Source: Clostridia bacterium
GTDB taxonomy: Bacteria > Bacillota > Clostridia > TANB77 > CAG-508
Assembly: GCA_900768805.1 (NCBI GenBank)
Contig: CAAGEF010000115.1
Span: forward strand, 12,727-76,726
Length of the DNA: 64,000 nucleotides
Reading direction: 5' to 3'
Numbering within the stretch: the stretch's first letter is position 1; each line of letters begins with the position of its first letter. Of the stretch, positions 52,021 to 60,444 are shown one piece after another. The translations under genes were made by a program, and so were the position numbers. The notes beneath the pieces are model-generated. The model was not told the origin of the DNA, did not search any database, and saw only the letters and a list, made by a program, of their open reading frames with translations.

Positions 52021-52162
52021 GTAAATTTGCCCACTCAACTTTAACGTTTGCCATATTATTTACAAAGGTAGTAAGCAATAAACTACCAACCCAACTCAGC
52101 CATTTAGAGAAAGGACTTGCTTTGTTGTAAGTTACTGGTATATGCCTTATCCAGTTGGCAAT

Positions 52163-52238
52163 TGCAGTACCTTGGAGTCGAACCAAGTATCTCACAGGTT
52201 ATGAGCCTGGAATGGTTTATCCGTTCCACTCGTCTGCA
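52163..52238 (-). tRNA. tRNA-Met(CAT), atypical acceptor
   Basis: 76 bases. Anticodon stem CAGG/CCTG with loop CTCATAA (CAT), T arm CTTGG-TTCGACT-CCAAG, D stem TGG/CCA. Only five of seven acceptor pairs form (TGCAG/CTGCA). CAT could be Met or, if modified, Ile. Confidence 0.78.
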
Positions 52239-52368
52239 TTATTTTTTAAAATTATAAATATCAATATATTGTAGATTACTATAGAAAGCGTATTAATTTT
52301 TGTTTCTATCTTTGTTTCACAATGCATTATAAAGTCTTATATGTTCACGCCCATTTCATCTTTTTTAG

Positions 52369-52440
52369 CTCCCCAAGTAGGACTTGAACCTACAACAACT
52401 CGGTTAACAGCCGAGTGCTCTACCATTGAGCTATTGAGGA
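52369..52440 (-). tRNA. tRNA-Asn(GTT)
   Basis: 72 bases. Acceptor TCCTCAA/TTGGGGA, anticodon stem CTCGG/CCGAG with loop CTGTTAA (GTT), T-loop TTCAAGT. Confidence 0.92.
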
Positions 52441-52490
52441 ATAGAATAGGGCAGGAAGCCCTATTTGTATGTATCAATATTAAGTTGTTA

Positions 52491-52511
52491 TATTTTAATT
52501 ATGATTAGTTT
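52491..52511 (-). promoter_or_regulatory. Copy of the recurrent intergenic motif
   Basis: AAACTAATCATAATTAAAATA on the minus strand, after the HU stop (52521) and about 50 bases before tRNA-Asn. A GGGC hairpin (AATAGGGC / GCCCTATT) lies between it and the tRNA. It could start a tRNA transcript. Confidence 0.65.
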
Positions 52512-52520
52512 GGTAAAAAA

Positions 52521-52793
52521 TTACTTTACAGCGTCCTTTAAAGCCTTACCAGCCTTAAACTTAGGAACTTTAGTTGCTGCAATCTGAATTGTCTCACCAG
52601 TCTGAGGATTTCTTCCTTCTCTTGCTGCTCTCTCAGAAACTTCAAATGTACCGAAGCCTACCAACTGAATCTTTTCACCACGTCCTAATGATTCTGTAAT
52701 TACATCAATAGTAGCAGTTAAAGCTGCCTCTGCGTCCTTCTGTGTAGTTCCTAACTTCTCTGCGATTGCCTTTACTAAATCCTTCTTGTTCAT
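52521..52793 (-). CDS. HU-family DNA-binding protein
   Basis: A 90-residue protein of canonical HU length. [40 protein letters not shown] and RNPQTGE (DNA-inserting arm, 61-67), then [16 protein letters not shown], are all standard. HU bends and compacts DNA. SPbeta encodes an HU homologue (YonN) next to YonO, which fits the RNA polymerase gene just upstream here. The codons are much more GC-rich and C-ending than the neighbours. This could mean recent host origin or strong expression. AAAGGAGAAATT site. Confidence 0.95.
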   Translation of the reverse strand: MNKKDLVKAIAEKLGTTQKDAEAALTATIDVITESLGRGEKIQLVGFGTFEVSERAAREGRNPQTGETIQIAATKVPKFKAGKALKDAVK

Positions 52794-52904
52794 TTTTTAA
52801 ATTTCTCCTTTTCTTTCATTAATATTTGTTTTAATTTGTTGTATTTTGTTTTATTTGAACCCAATTTACAATAGAATGAAATTAGGTTTTTGTTCATTTA
52901 GGTT

Positions 52905-52926
52905 ATATTTTAATTATGATTAGTTT
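52905..52926 (-). promoter_or_regulatory. Copy of the recurrent intergenic motif
   Basis: TAAACTAATCATAATTAAAA on the minus strand, overlapping the stop of the zinc-ribbon gene (52925) and about 112 bases before the HU start. Confidence 0.65.
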
Positions 52927-53263
52927 AACAAAAAATATTATTTGCGATTTCTGCGCTTTTTCTATCAAGTAATTCAAATGAAGGCTTATATGTAACTATT
53001 ACGTTACCTTCCTTATCTGTACGTTCTTCTTTGATACCTTTACAAGATTCATTTGAACATACCATTTGATTACCACCAATAAAAGCCATTGGTTCGCCAC
53101 AAGCTTTGCACTTATGTCTAGAATTAAATTTTTCTTGCTGTTCTTTTAATTTCTTTTCGTTTTTTGTTTTCTTATTTACAGGCCTACAACCCCATGCTTT
53201 TGCACATTCTTCAAAAGAAGAGTAGTGTTCAATAGTATTGCGACCTAATCTGAATTCTCTCAT
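52925..53263 (-). CDS. Zinc-ribbon protein, function unknown
   Basis: A 112-residue protein with CKAC (about 51-54) and CSNESC (about 68-73) in KCKACGEPMAFIGGNQMVCSNESCKG, a classic treble-clef. It has a basic N-terminal half (KKTKNEKKLKEQQEKFNSRHK) and ends SAEIANNIFC. It lies between RNA polymerase and HU and may be a transcription cofactor. Confidence 0.55.
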   Translation of the reverse strand: MREFRLGRNTIEHYSSFEECAKAWGCRPVNKKTKNEKKLKEQQEKFNSRHKCKACGEPMAFIGGNQMVCSNESCKGIKEERTDKEGNVIVTYKPSFELLDRKSAEIANNIFC

Positions 53264-53404
53264 ATTATCCTTTTCTCCTTATATATTTTGTGATTAGTAA
53301 AAAATAAGGGGGAATTAATCACTAATCACGTTCTCCATTTCCTATTTTACATTTTGGTGCTTTCCCTTATTGTCATTTTGATTATTTTATGCAGTTTTTT
53401 AGAC

Positions 53405-53440
53405 CTTCAAAAAACCCTTGTTTTATAAGCTTTTTTGAAG
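53405..53440 (-). terminator. Inverted repeat after the RNA polymerase gene
   Basis: CTTCAAAAAA / TTTTTTGAAG with a 16-base loop, in the 209-base gap after the polymerase. A second pair, GTGATTAGT / ACTAATCAC (about 53289-53319), includes a half-copy of the recurrent motif. Terminator function is uncertain. Confidence 0.4.
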
Positions 53441-53473
53441 ATGCTATTTTGTATAAAACTTTTTTTTAGAAAA

Positions 53474-56413
53474 TTATTTTTTTTCGTAATATCTTTGTAA
53501 TGCTTTTTTTCTATTTATTTCTTCATAACATTTGACACAATATTTTGAACGATTATTAGTTACTTTAAATCTTTCACCACAAATAGAGCATCTTTTAGTT
53601 CCTTTCAATTTGTTTTCAAGATTATTGTAAATAACGTCTCCATATAGTTTCCAAAGAGTATCTTTATTTGCGTCATCTTGTAATAATTTAATTAATACAT
53701 CACAGATAAATTCTTTAGGATATCCTAATATTTTAGAAAATTCATCTCTTTGTATTAAAGAGTCTTTTTCTAAAAACATTAATATTTTTTGTTTCTCTCG
53801 AATATCACAACTATCAAAATCCATTCGCATTAATTGTCTTAATTTGCAAAGTTCTAATTCTCTATATAAAGAAAGAATTTTTTCTCCTTCTTCTTCAGTG
53901 AATTCGATTTCAGGGTTATTCATTAACATTTTGTAATTATATTTTGATTTTCCCAAAACGTTTTTATCATTAAAGACAATTTTATTACTACGTACAATTT
54001 TAGATATACGATTAATATTATTATCTGTAGGTTTTTCAACCTGTTTATTTTGTTTGTCTTTAGCATAAATAAAGAAATGAGGAACTTTTCTCCCACTATA
54101 TTGTTTATAAATAGCTTTTATATTTTTAGGAATAGTAGGTTTATACAATGTTTTAGCATAATCAATAACATAATTTACATCACAACATCGTAAAGCAACA
54201 ATTTCAATAGCTTGCTCTATTTCTTCTTTTGTACTTTTAGGATTTAAAGTATCAAAAATTTTAGTAATTTCATTACTAGGTGTTCCAATATTTCCATGAT
54301 GGTAAGCCATAACAATGCCATTGAATAAGGTATCATCATTAAGCTTTTCAGGATTTGCCTTTGGCATATCATAATAATTTGGTATCATACCATATTTCTT
54401 TTGAAAACTTCTTGCACAATCAATAATTACTTTATTATTATGAACTAAAGAAATATCTCCATCATTATCATACATTAATAGTTTACTCATAATATCATTA
54501 ACACCAACATACAAAGCTTTTGTCTTATACCATGAATTTACTTCTTTATTATTCACATTTTTGCGAATACAATGAGCATGATCTAAATGAGGAGAACGTA
54601 AACAATCAACCTCAGTATTATCATCAAATAAATTACAATGTACTTGTCCTTCCTTGAGTAATCCCAATTTAGATAAGTCTCTTTCACCTGTAAACCACCA
54701 TTGTAAACAAGCTAAAGGTTCTGGCACAATAAAAGTATATTGTCCATTAATATTGAATTTACCACTACGGAGTTTTTTTATCATACTGTTTTTTGTATTC
54801 TTTAGCAGTGTTTTTACATAATAATCTTTAAACATTTCAGGGTAAAGTAGCAATGACTTTTGAAAATAATTCAAATTATCATTCTTTTCAGGATTAGCCC
54901 CTAAAAGATTCAACATGCTTTGTAAGTCTCTACCAATTCCATTTAAATTTGTTATATCGTAATCAGCAAGTTCCAATATTTGTTTATTTGTCATTTCAGT
55001 TGTTAATGTTTGCAACATCTGATAATTTGTTTTGGCATTTAGTCGCAGATTCTTTTTTTCAATATTACAACGGTTTGCTGTACAACCATATTCCTTAAAA
55101 TATTCTTTATATACATCCCAACCAGATTTTAACAATGTGTCATTTTCATCATAAACGTTTTGATAGTATTTATGCATCTTAAATTGACTTTCTGTAAATA
55201 AATAATCTACATCATCAATGTTGTGTTCAACACCATATATATCAATAACTTTATTGATGGTAATGTTATTTTCTTTACACCATGCTTTAAATTTATGCTT
55301 GGAAATATAAGATAATAAACCTTTCATAAAAGGCATACGTACCATAGCATTAGGTTCATTTTTAAAAGTAATACCGAAACCGTCAGTAAAAGGAATTGTT
55401 ACACTCATTTTCTTAATTTCAATACTGTGATATTTTGACTGGATGTCACTTATCATTTGATTTAATCTTTTCCTTTTTTCTTTTAGTCCTTTTTCTTCTA
55501 ATATTACCTCTTTAGACCTTTTTGTACCTTTAGATAATTGTTCTTTCTCCTTTTTAATTTTAAGCAGTTTAGAAGAAATAATTTTAATTTCTTTCTTAAT
55601 ATCTGCAATTTGTTTTTTGTCTTCAGGGGTTTCAGTATATATATGTCTAACTTTTTGATCTGGAATTGAAAATTCAATATCTGGAACTACAATAGCTCTA
55701 TCTATATCAAAATCAAACCAAATAGAAGTATTAGACTGACATAAACTTGTATATGCTAAAAACTTATTTGTGTTCATTCCACCAAGCTCATTGATTTTTT
55801 CTCTACTAAGACCACAAAAAAATCTGTTAAAATTTTCAATTAACTTATCTTCGGAAGTAAAAGTGCTTTTTTTATTTCTTGTTTGTCCAGCACCAGCAGT
55901 AAAAAATACAAATTTCTTACCTTTATATATAAATCCATTATGCATAAGAGAATCAAAAATTTCAGTATAATATGTAACCACACTAATAATATCATCAGAA
56001 TGTTGCATGTCTTCACAATGAAAAGCTCTAGTAAGTTCACTTTCAAAAATATTGATATTTCTAAATTGATCTTCATGACACCATTCACGATTATCAAATA
56101 TTTCTCTAGTAATCTTTATATTTTCTTTTAAAAGCTGTTTAAATTGATTTTCAGTATCTTCAATAATCACCTTATTATTATTATACTTTTCTTTTAATGG
56201 CTTTCTCCTTACTTCAAGCCATTTATAATAACAGTCATCAAATTCTAAATATAGCTGCTTTGATTCTATAAAGCTAATTGTCTTAGCTAATTGATAGTTT
56301 TCTTTTTCTACTTGCTTACGATAAATATATAATTCATATTCTTCTTGTGTCAATAAAGGTTCAAAACCAATATTTAATATTTCAATTATAGATTTTCCAT
56401 CTCCATATGCCAT
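53474..56413 (-). CDS. YonO-like two-barrel single-chain RNA polymerase
   Basis: A 979-residue protein. The key motif MYDNDGDISLV (DNDGD, about 647-651) fits the DbDGD catalytic loop of double-psi-beta-barrel polymerases (SPbeta YonO, eukaryotic cellular RdRPs). Before it stands RSPHLDHAHCIRKN, with the charged region that surrounds the active site. A C-terminal zinc finger CSIC...YCVKC lies at about 941-965. The length is similar to YonO. It should transcribe phage DNA from phage promoters independently of the host enzyme. It overlaps no other gene and lies two bases after the CoiA-like gene, with an AAAGGAG site. Family call from the motif and from synteny with HU. Confidence 0.78.
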   Translation of the reverse strand: MAYGDGKSIIEILNIGFEPLLTQEEYELYIYRKQVEKENYQLAKTISFIESKQLYLEFDDCYYKWLEVRRKPLKEKYNNNKVIIEDTENQFKQLLKENIKITREIFDNREWCHEDQFRNINIFESELTRAFHCEDMQHSDDIISVVTYYTEIFDSLMHNGFIYKGKKFVFFTAGAGQTRNKKSTFTSEDKLIENFNRFFCGLSREKINELGGMNTNKFLAYTSLCQSNTSIWFDFDIDRAIVVPDIEFSIPDQKVRHIYTETPEDKKQIADIKKEIKIISSKLLKIKKEKEQLSKGTKRSKEVILEEKGLKEKRKRLNQMISDIQSKYHSIEIKKMSVTIPFTDGFGITFKNEPNAMVRMPFMKGLLSYISKHKFKAWCKENNITINKVIDIYGVEHNIDDVDYLFTESQFKMHKYYQNVYDENDTLLKSGWDVYKEYFKEYGCTANRCNIEKKNLRLNAKTNYQMLQTLTTEMTNKQILELADYDITNLNGIGRDLQSMLNLLGANPEKNDNLNYFQKSLLLYPEMFKDYYVKTLLKNTKNSMIKKLRSGKFNINGQYTFIVPEPLACLQWWFTGERDLSKLGLLKEGQVHCNLFDDNTEVDCLRSPHLDHAHCIRKNVNNKEVNSWYKTKALYVGVNDIMSKLLMYDNDGDISLVHNNKVIIDCARSFQKKYGMIPNYYDMPKANPEKLNDDTLFNGIVMAYHHGNIGTPSNEITKIFDTLNPKSTKEEIEQAIEIVALRCCDVNYVIDYAKTLYKPTIPKNIKAIYKQYSGRKVPHFFIYAKDKQNKQVEKPTDNNINRISKIVRSNKIVFNDKNVLGKSKYNYKMLMNNPEIEFTEEEGEKILSLYRELELCKLRQLMRMDFDSCDIREKQKILMFLEKDSLIQRDEFSKILGYPKEFICDVLIKLLQDDANKDTLWKLYGDVIYNNLENKLKGTKRCSICGERFKVTNNRSKYCVKCYEEINRKKALQRYYEKK

Positions 56414-56415
56414 AA

Positions 56416-57948
56416 TTAATTATTCTCCTTTTTGTCTACTATCATTAATCTATCTTTTTCACAATATATTTTTTCTGTCCACCAATTTTTTCTTATAAAT
56501 CCATCAAGTTTAATCATTTTTCTCATAGGATATTCTAGTTGTTTTTTGATTTTGTCTATAATATTGTTAACAGTAATATGTCCATCAATATTTATATTAA
56601 TTTTTTCTTTATTCCTTTTATTAAACGTTATGACTATTTCTAATCTAACATATCTTAAATATGAAGAAGTATTAAATTCATAATCTAAAAACCAGCCTTT
56701 ATGTTTATTTACATAATTTTTAAACTCAGATAATCTGTTTTCATATTCTTTTTTATATTTATAGAATTCCCTATGATTTTCAACATATTCTAAGCGTTCT
56801 ATAAAATAATTATATTTCTGGTCATAATATTTCCAAGAAGTATCTTTATATACTATTCCTGAGAGTCCAAATTCAACTAATTTTTCATTTAATTCATTAA
56901 TTTTCTCTTCTATATATATTTTCTTTTCTTGTATTGCTTCTTTTTGCATGTTTAAAATATTACATAAACAACTATAATCACACACTTCCATTTTCTTTCG
57001 ATAAATAGCAGTAGGAAAATATTCAACTCCGTAATGGTTTTCTTTTGGAAAAGTGATGTCATGAATCATTACTGAATTATGTTCTATTTTAATTCCTAAA
57101 TACTCAATTTGTTTTTCAAATTCAAGATTATTAATTTTTATACATTTATTAAGTAAAATAAAGAATTTATGATTCTTAATCGCTTTAATTCCAAATTCCA
57201 TGTCTTTAAAATCAAGTAAAGAAAATTTTTTAATAACTTTTCCTTCTGAATTTTTTGAAAGGCTATATTCTTGTAACTCTTCCCAAAACCAGTCAAGACG
57301 TTCCCATTGTATTTTGTAATTTATTTTATCCTGGCGTTTCCATTCAAGTTTTCTTCTTTCTATCTCTTCATAATTTCTATGCACATATTTTCTAATATAA
57401 CAATTTCCATCAGAGTAAATCAGTTTGAATACAATTGTATCTCTTTCAAATTTTTTATTGACAAATTGCTTAATATCAACTTCAACTACATCATTTCCAA
57501 GTTCATCCCATTTAGGAATATAATCAGTTGTTTTTTTACTTGTGTTTTTAATTTCAAAGTAAAAAATTTTATTAGAAGTAGTAATTACAGTGATATCAGG
57601 AATATACACTCCAAATTTTGTAGTATATTCTTTTTCTATAAATACTTTTGCAGCTTCATATTCAATCATATTAACAATAAATTTGCTTCCAGTTTCAAAT
57701 AAGAAATTTTTACAAATATAGTGAATATAAGTTTCTTCAGTACAACCTCCGCTAATATGATAAAAATGTGGTTGCATTTTATATTTTTCATCTTTTTTAT
57801 ATGCTCTAGGTTTTATCAATCCTTTACAACAAGGACAATAATAGTCAGTATTTTCTTTTGCATCTCTAATATGGATATAATTCGCATCTTCATTAGGTGA
57901 ATCTAATGCTACAATTAATTGTGGTAAATCTAAGTTTTGTATTTCCAT
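56416..57948 (-). CDS. CoiA-like PD-(D/E)xK nuclease
   Basis: A 510-residue protein. CPCC (38-41), HFYH (61-64) and C69 form the zinc-finger start of the CoiA family (YYCPCCKGLIKPRAYK...HFYHISGGC). IPDITVI (PD at 117-118) and EIKNTSK (E132-x-K134) give the PD-ExK nuclease core. The rest is helical and charged. CoiA is linked to DNA uptake or recombination in competent bacteria, while phage copies have an unknown role. AAAGGAG site. Confidence 0.78.
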   Translation of the reverse strand: MEIQNLDLPQLIVALDSPNEDANYIHIRDAKENTDYYCPCCKGLIKPRAYKKDEKYKMQPHFYHISGGCTEETYIHYICKNFLFETGSKFIVNMIEYEAAKVFIEKEYTTKFGVYIPDITVITTSNKIFYFEIKNTSKKTTDYIPKWDELGNDVVEVDIKQFVNKKFERDTIVFKLIYSDGNCYIRKYVHRNYEEIERRKLEWKRQDKINYKIQWERLDWFWEELQEYSLSKNSEGKVIKKFSLLDFKDMEFGIKAIKNHKFFILLNKCIKINNLEFEKQIEYLGIKIEHNSVMIHDITFPKENHYGVEYFPTAIYRKKMEVCDYSCLCNILNMQKEAIQEKKIYIEEKINELNEKLVEFGLSGIVYKDTSWKYYDQKYNYFIERLEYVENHREFYKYKKEYENRLSEFKNYVNKHKGWFLDYEFNTSSYLRYVRLEIVITFNKRNKEKININIDGHITVNNIIDKIKKQLEYPMRKMIKLDGFIRKNWWTEKIYCEKDRLMIVDKKENN

Positions 57949-57980
57949 TTTTTCTCCTTTTGTTTACAAAAAACTATTTG

Positions 57981-58196
57981 TTACACATTTTTAATTATAT
58001 TTAGTCTATTTTCTTGTAAAATAGTTTGAAGCTTTTCTTTCAAACCTTTATCGTTTTTAAAAACATATATTGTTCTTTTACCGTCAGGGTCTAGCTTATC
58101 TGGCTTAATATCTATAATACGATATCCGTCTTTTAATAAAATCCTTGCTGCTTGACTAGTAAAAACTAATATAGAGGTCTTTTCCGTTATATTCAT
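57981..58196 (-). CDS. Small DUF5659-like protein
   Basis: A 71-residue protein from ATG 58196 (MNITEKTSILVFTSQAARIL), preceded by GGAGG. The twelve codons before it overlap the desulfurase. The pattern LLKDGYRIIDIKPDK..RTIYVFKNDKGLKEKLQTILQ is typical of DUF5659-type phage proteins. A related small protein sits in tape-measure intron 1. Confidence 0.55.
   Translation of the reverse strand: MNITEKTSILVFTSQAARILLKDGYRIIDIKPDKLDPDGKRTIYVFKNDKGLKEKLQTILQENRLNIIKNV
57988..58008 (-). promoter_or_regulatory. Copy of the recurrent intergenic motif (within a gene end)
   Basis: TAGACTAAATATAATTAAAA on the minus strand, inside the end of the 71-residue gene, 40 bases before the CoiA-like start. It differs at two positions. 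Confidence 0.45.
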
Positions 58197-58198
58197 AA

Positions 58199-59367
58199 TT
58201 ATTCCTCCATCATTTTTAAACTTCTCAAACACTTACCGAGAACTTCTACAAACTTATCACATTCTTCAAAAGTAGTATCATGACTAAGACTTATTCTTAC
58301 TGTACTAAACGCTTCTTCATCACTTAAACCAATAGCTTTAAGTATTCTACTTGGCGTTTTTTCACCAGAACAACATGCGGAACCGGCACTAATTGTAATT
58401 CCTTTTTCATTAAGAAGTGCAATAAGCTGCTCTGCATTTATTCCTTTAAAAGTAAGTGAGAGATTGTTAGGAAGTCTATCTACTAGGTCACCGTTTAAAT
58501 ATACTTCAATATTCTCTTCCTTTACCAAATCATAAATACTGTTAAGTAAGTAATCACTCATTCCACGTACAGAAATATATCTGTCTGCTATTTCATACTC
58601 ATAATACATTCTTTCAACTTGATTTCCTAAAGCATATATCATAGGAACATTTTCTGTTCCTGACCTACGATTTTCAAATTGATGTCCGCCATGAATTAAT
58701 GGTACTAATTCAATTCCTTTTTTATATATAAGAAACCACAATTTTTAAAACCATTAAATTTATGAAAGCTTACGCTCATTAAATCAATACCTGCATTTTT
58801 TACACCAATAGGTATCTGTCCAAATGCTTGCACTGCATCTACATGTAAAGTTCCATTATATTGATGTACCATTTTAGATATAGTTTCAATTTTATTAATT
58901 GTACCGATTTCATTATTAGCCATCATGATGCTTGCAAATATTTTTTTTGTCTCTGTAATGTTCAATTATTTTTTCTAATTTCGCATAGCAAACTTCTCCA
59001 AAACAATTAACAGGTACATATTCTACTGTATAGCCAAAGTTTCTAAATATTTACAAGTGTTATACACAGAAGGATGTTCAATAGGAGTAGTAATAATAAC
59101 TATTTCATCAGTTTTGTATTGACTTACAAAACCTTTAATAACCCAATTATTTGATTCAGACCCTCCAGAAGTAAATACAATCTCATCTAGTTCGGCAAAT
59201 ATGTAATTAGCTACTTGTTCTTGTGCGTGGTAAATAATCTGTTTTTCTTTCATTCCTTCAGTACTTATATCAGAAGGATTTGCCCAAATATTTTCAGCAC
59301 AATACATAAAATCTTGTAATACTTCTTTTGAAGGTTTAGTGATACTAGAATTATTTAAATAAATCAT
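58199..59367 (-). pseudogene. Cysteine desulfurase (NifS/IscS-like), broken by three frameshifts
   Basis: Pieces of one protein of about 390 residues: N-terminal part from ATG 59367 (MIYLNNSSITKPSKE; FTSGGSESNNWVIKGF; HPSVYNTCKYLETL), a short middle in another frame (GYTVEYVPVNCFGE, 58950-59037), a third part (MMANNEIGTINK; HVDAVQAFGQIPI; SFHKFNG with the PLP lysine) and a fourth (SGTENVPMIYALG; SAGSACCSGEKTPS with the catalytic Cys). Breaks: one base lost near 59034-59043, one A gained in an eight-A run (58941-58948) and one A lost in a six-A run (58718-58723). Active-site residues are otherwise kept. The substrate is cysteine; the product sulfur could serve tRNA thiolation, iron-sulfur clusters or DNA phosphorothioation. 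It is probably decayed, unless slippage restores the frame. Confidence 0.82.
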
Positions 59368-59379
59368 TTTTAGTACCCC

Positions 59380-59829
59380 CTATTTAAGTAATTCTCCAAT
59401 TACCTTATTGGCAATTTTCATATCTACTTTACCTTTTAATTCCGGCATTACAATCTTCATAATCTGTCCTTTATTATTCTTTAAAGGCTCAATATTAGCA
59501 TTGGATAGAAGAATAGTAATTATATTATTAATTTCTGCTTCTTCCGTAATAATAATAGGTGCAAATTCATTAATTACTTCAAGTCTTGCAATATATTCTG
59601 ATTTCAACTCAGTTCTGCTTTCAGGACATGCTTCTATCATTTCTTGAACAGTTTTTTTCTCTTTTAAAATAACTTCAGCTACCAAATCTTCAGTAATATT
59701 ATCTTTACACTTTTTATCAATAGCAGCTTTTTTAACCGCACTGACAAGAGCAGAAATAGTTTCCTTTCTTCCTTTATCATGATTCTTCATAGCTTCAATC
59801 ATAGATTGCTGTAATTTTTCTAATGTCAT
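59380..59829 (-). CDS. YqeY/GatB-like domain protein
   Basis: A 149-residue protein in the normal size range for YqeY. It starts MTLEKLQQSMIEAMKNHDKG, has the first-domain phrase RKETISALVSAVKKAAID and ends VDMKIANKVIGELLK. YqeY resembles the tail domain of GatB and may bind tRNA-linked proteins. In the phage it may link with the tRNAs and the desulfurase. AAAGGAG site. Confidence 0.78.
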   Translation of the reverse strand: MTLEKLQQSMIEAMKNHDKGRKETISALVSAVKKAAIDKKCKDNITEDLVAEVILKEKKTVQEMIEACPESRTELKSEYIARLEVINEFAPIIITEEAEINNIITILLSNANIEPLKNNKGQIMKIVMPELKGKVDMKIANKVIGELLK

Positions 59830-59860
59830 TTTTATTTTCTCCTTTTGTTAATATAATTGC

Positions 59861-59880
59861 ATTTTAATTATGATTAGTTC
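59861..59880 (-). promoter_or_regulatory. Copy of the recurrent intergenic motif
   Basis: GAACTAATCATAATTAAAAT on the minus strand, seven bases after the stop at 59887 and 32 bases before the YqeY-like start. Confidence 0.65.
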
Positions 59881-59886
59881 GATTAT

Positions 59887-60423
59887 TTACTGTTTGTTTT
59901 CTCTCTTTAATTCATTTAAATATCCAAGTTTTCTTGCTTCAACTCTTGCTTTAGCATTAGCATCAGCTCTAGATCTCAATTCAATGCAACCACAGCTAGG
60001 AGTCCATGCTTCTATATAATCAACACATCTTTGATAATCACATTTCTTAGTTGTTGGTATAGATGCTCCCAATCCAGCATTTTGTCTTGTATCTTTATAT
60101 AAAGTGTAGAAAAATATTTTAGAATATTTTTGATAGTCAAGAGAAGAACTATCACCAAGTATTTCAAATATTCTCTTTTTTGCAAGCCTATTAATATTTT
60201 TTGTTTGCGCAGTTGTAATTTCTATATTTTCTTTTAATTCAAAAATATCAGACTTCATTTCATTAACATCATCAGTCAAACTATTAACAGCACTAGTAAC
60301 TACGCCTAGTTGTTTACTCATATTATTTACATTCATTGCAGATTGTCCAACAATATTCATTAATTGTTGCATATCATAATTATTATCTCTATTATTTCCA
60401 TTATTAATCATCATTCCATTCAT
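59887..60423 (-). CDS. ORF6C-like domain protein
   Basis: A 178-residue protein. It starts with low-complexity Asn/Met (MNGMMINNGNNRDNNYDMQQ), then a coiled coil (SKQLGVVTSAVNSLTDDVNEMKSDIFELKENIEI), then the compact part KKRIFEILGDSSSLDYQKYSKIFFYTLYKDTRQNAG. The last part matches the ORF6C domain of phage regulators and antirepressors. AGGAGG site. It could be a DNA-binding regulator near ParB. Confidence 0.65.
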   Translation of the reverse strand: MNGMMINNGNNRDNNYDMQQLMNIVGQSAMNVNNMSKQLGVVTSAVNSLTDDVNEMKSDIFELKENIEITTAQTKNINRLAKKRIFEILGDSSSLDYQKYSKIFFYTLYKDTRQNAGLGASIPTTKKCDYQRCVDYIEAWTPSCGCIELRSRADANAKARVEARKLGYLNELKRENKQ

Positions 60424-60444
60424 AAGTAATATTCCTCCTAAAAT

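Noticed and set aside
51998..52195. A 65-codon minus-strand frame in the tRNA cluster
   Set aside because: It overlaps tRNA-Tyr and tRNA-Met, has no ribosome-binding site and no family pattern.
58705..58965. Programmed frameshifting in the desulfurase
   Set aside because: An eight-A run could slip, but three separate shifts are needed, and the other two sites lack slippery features or stimulatory structures.
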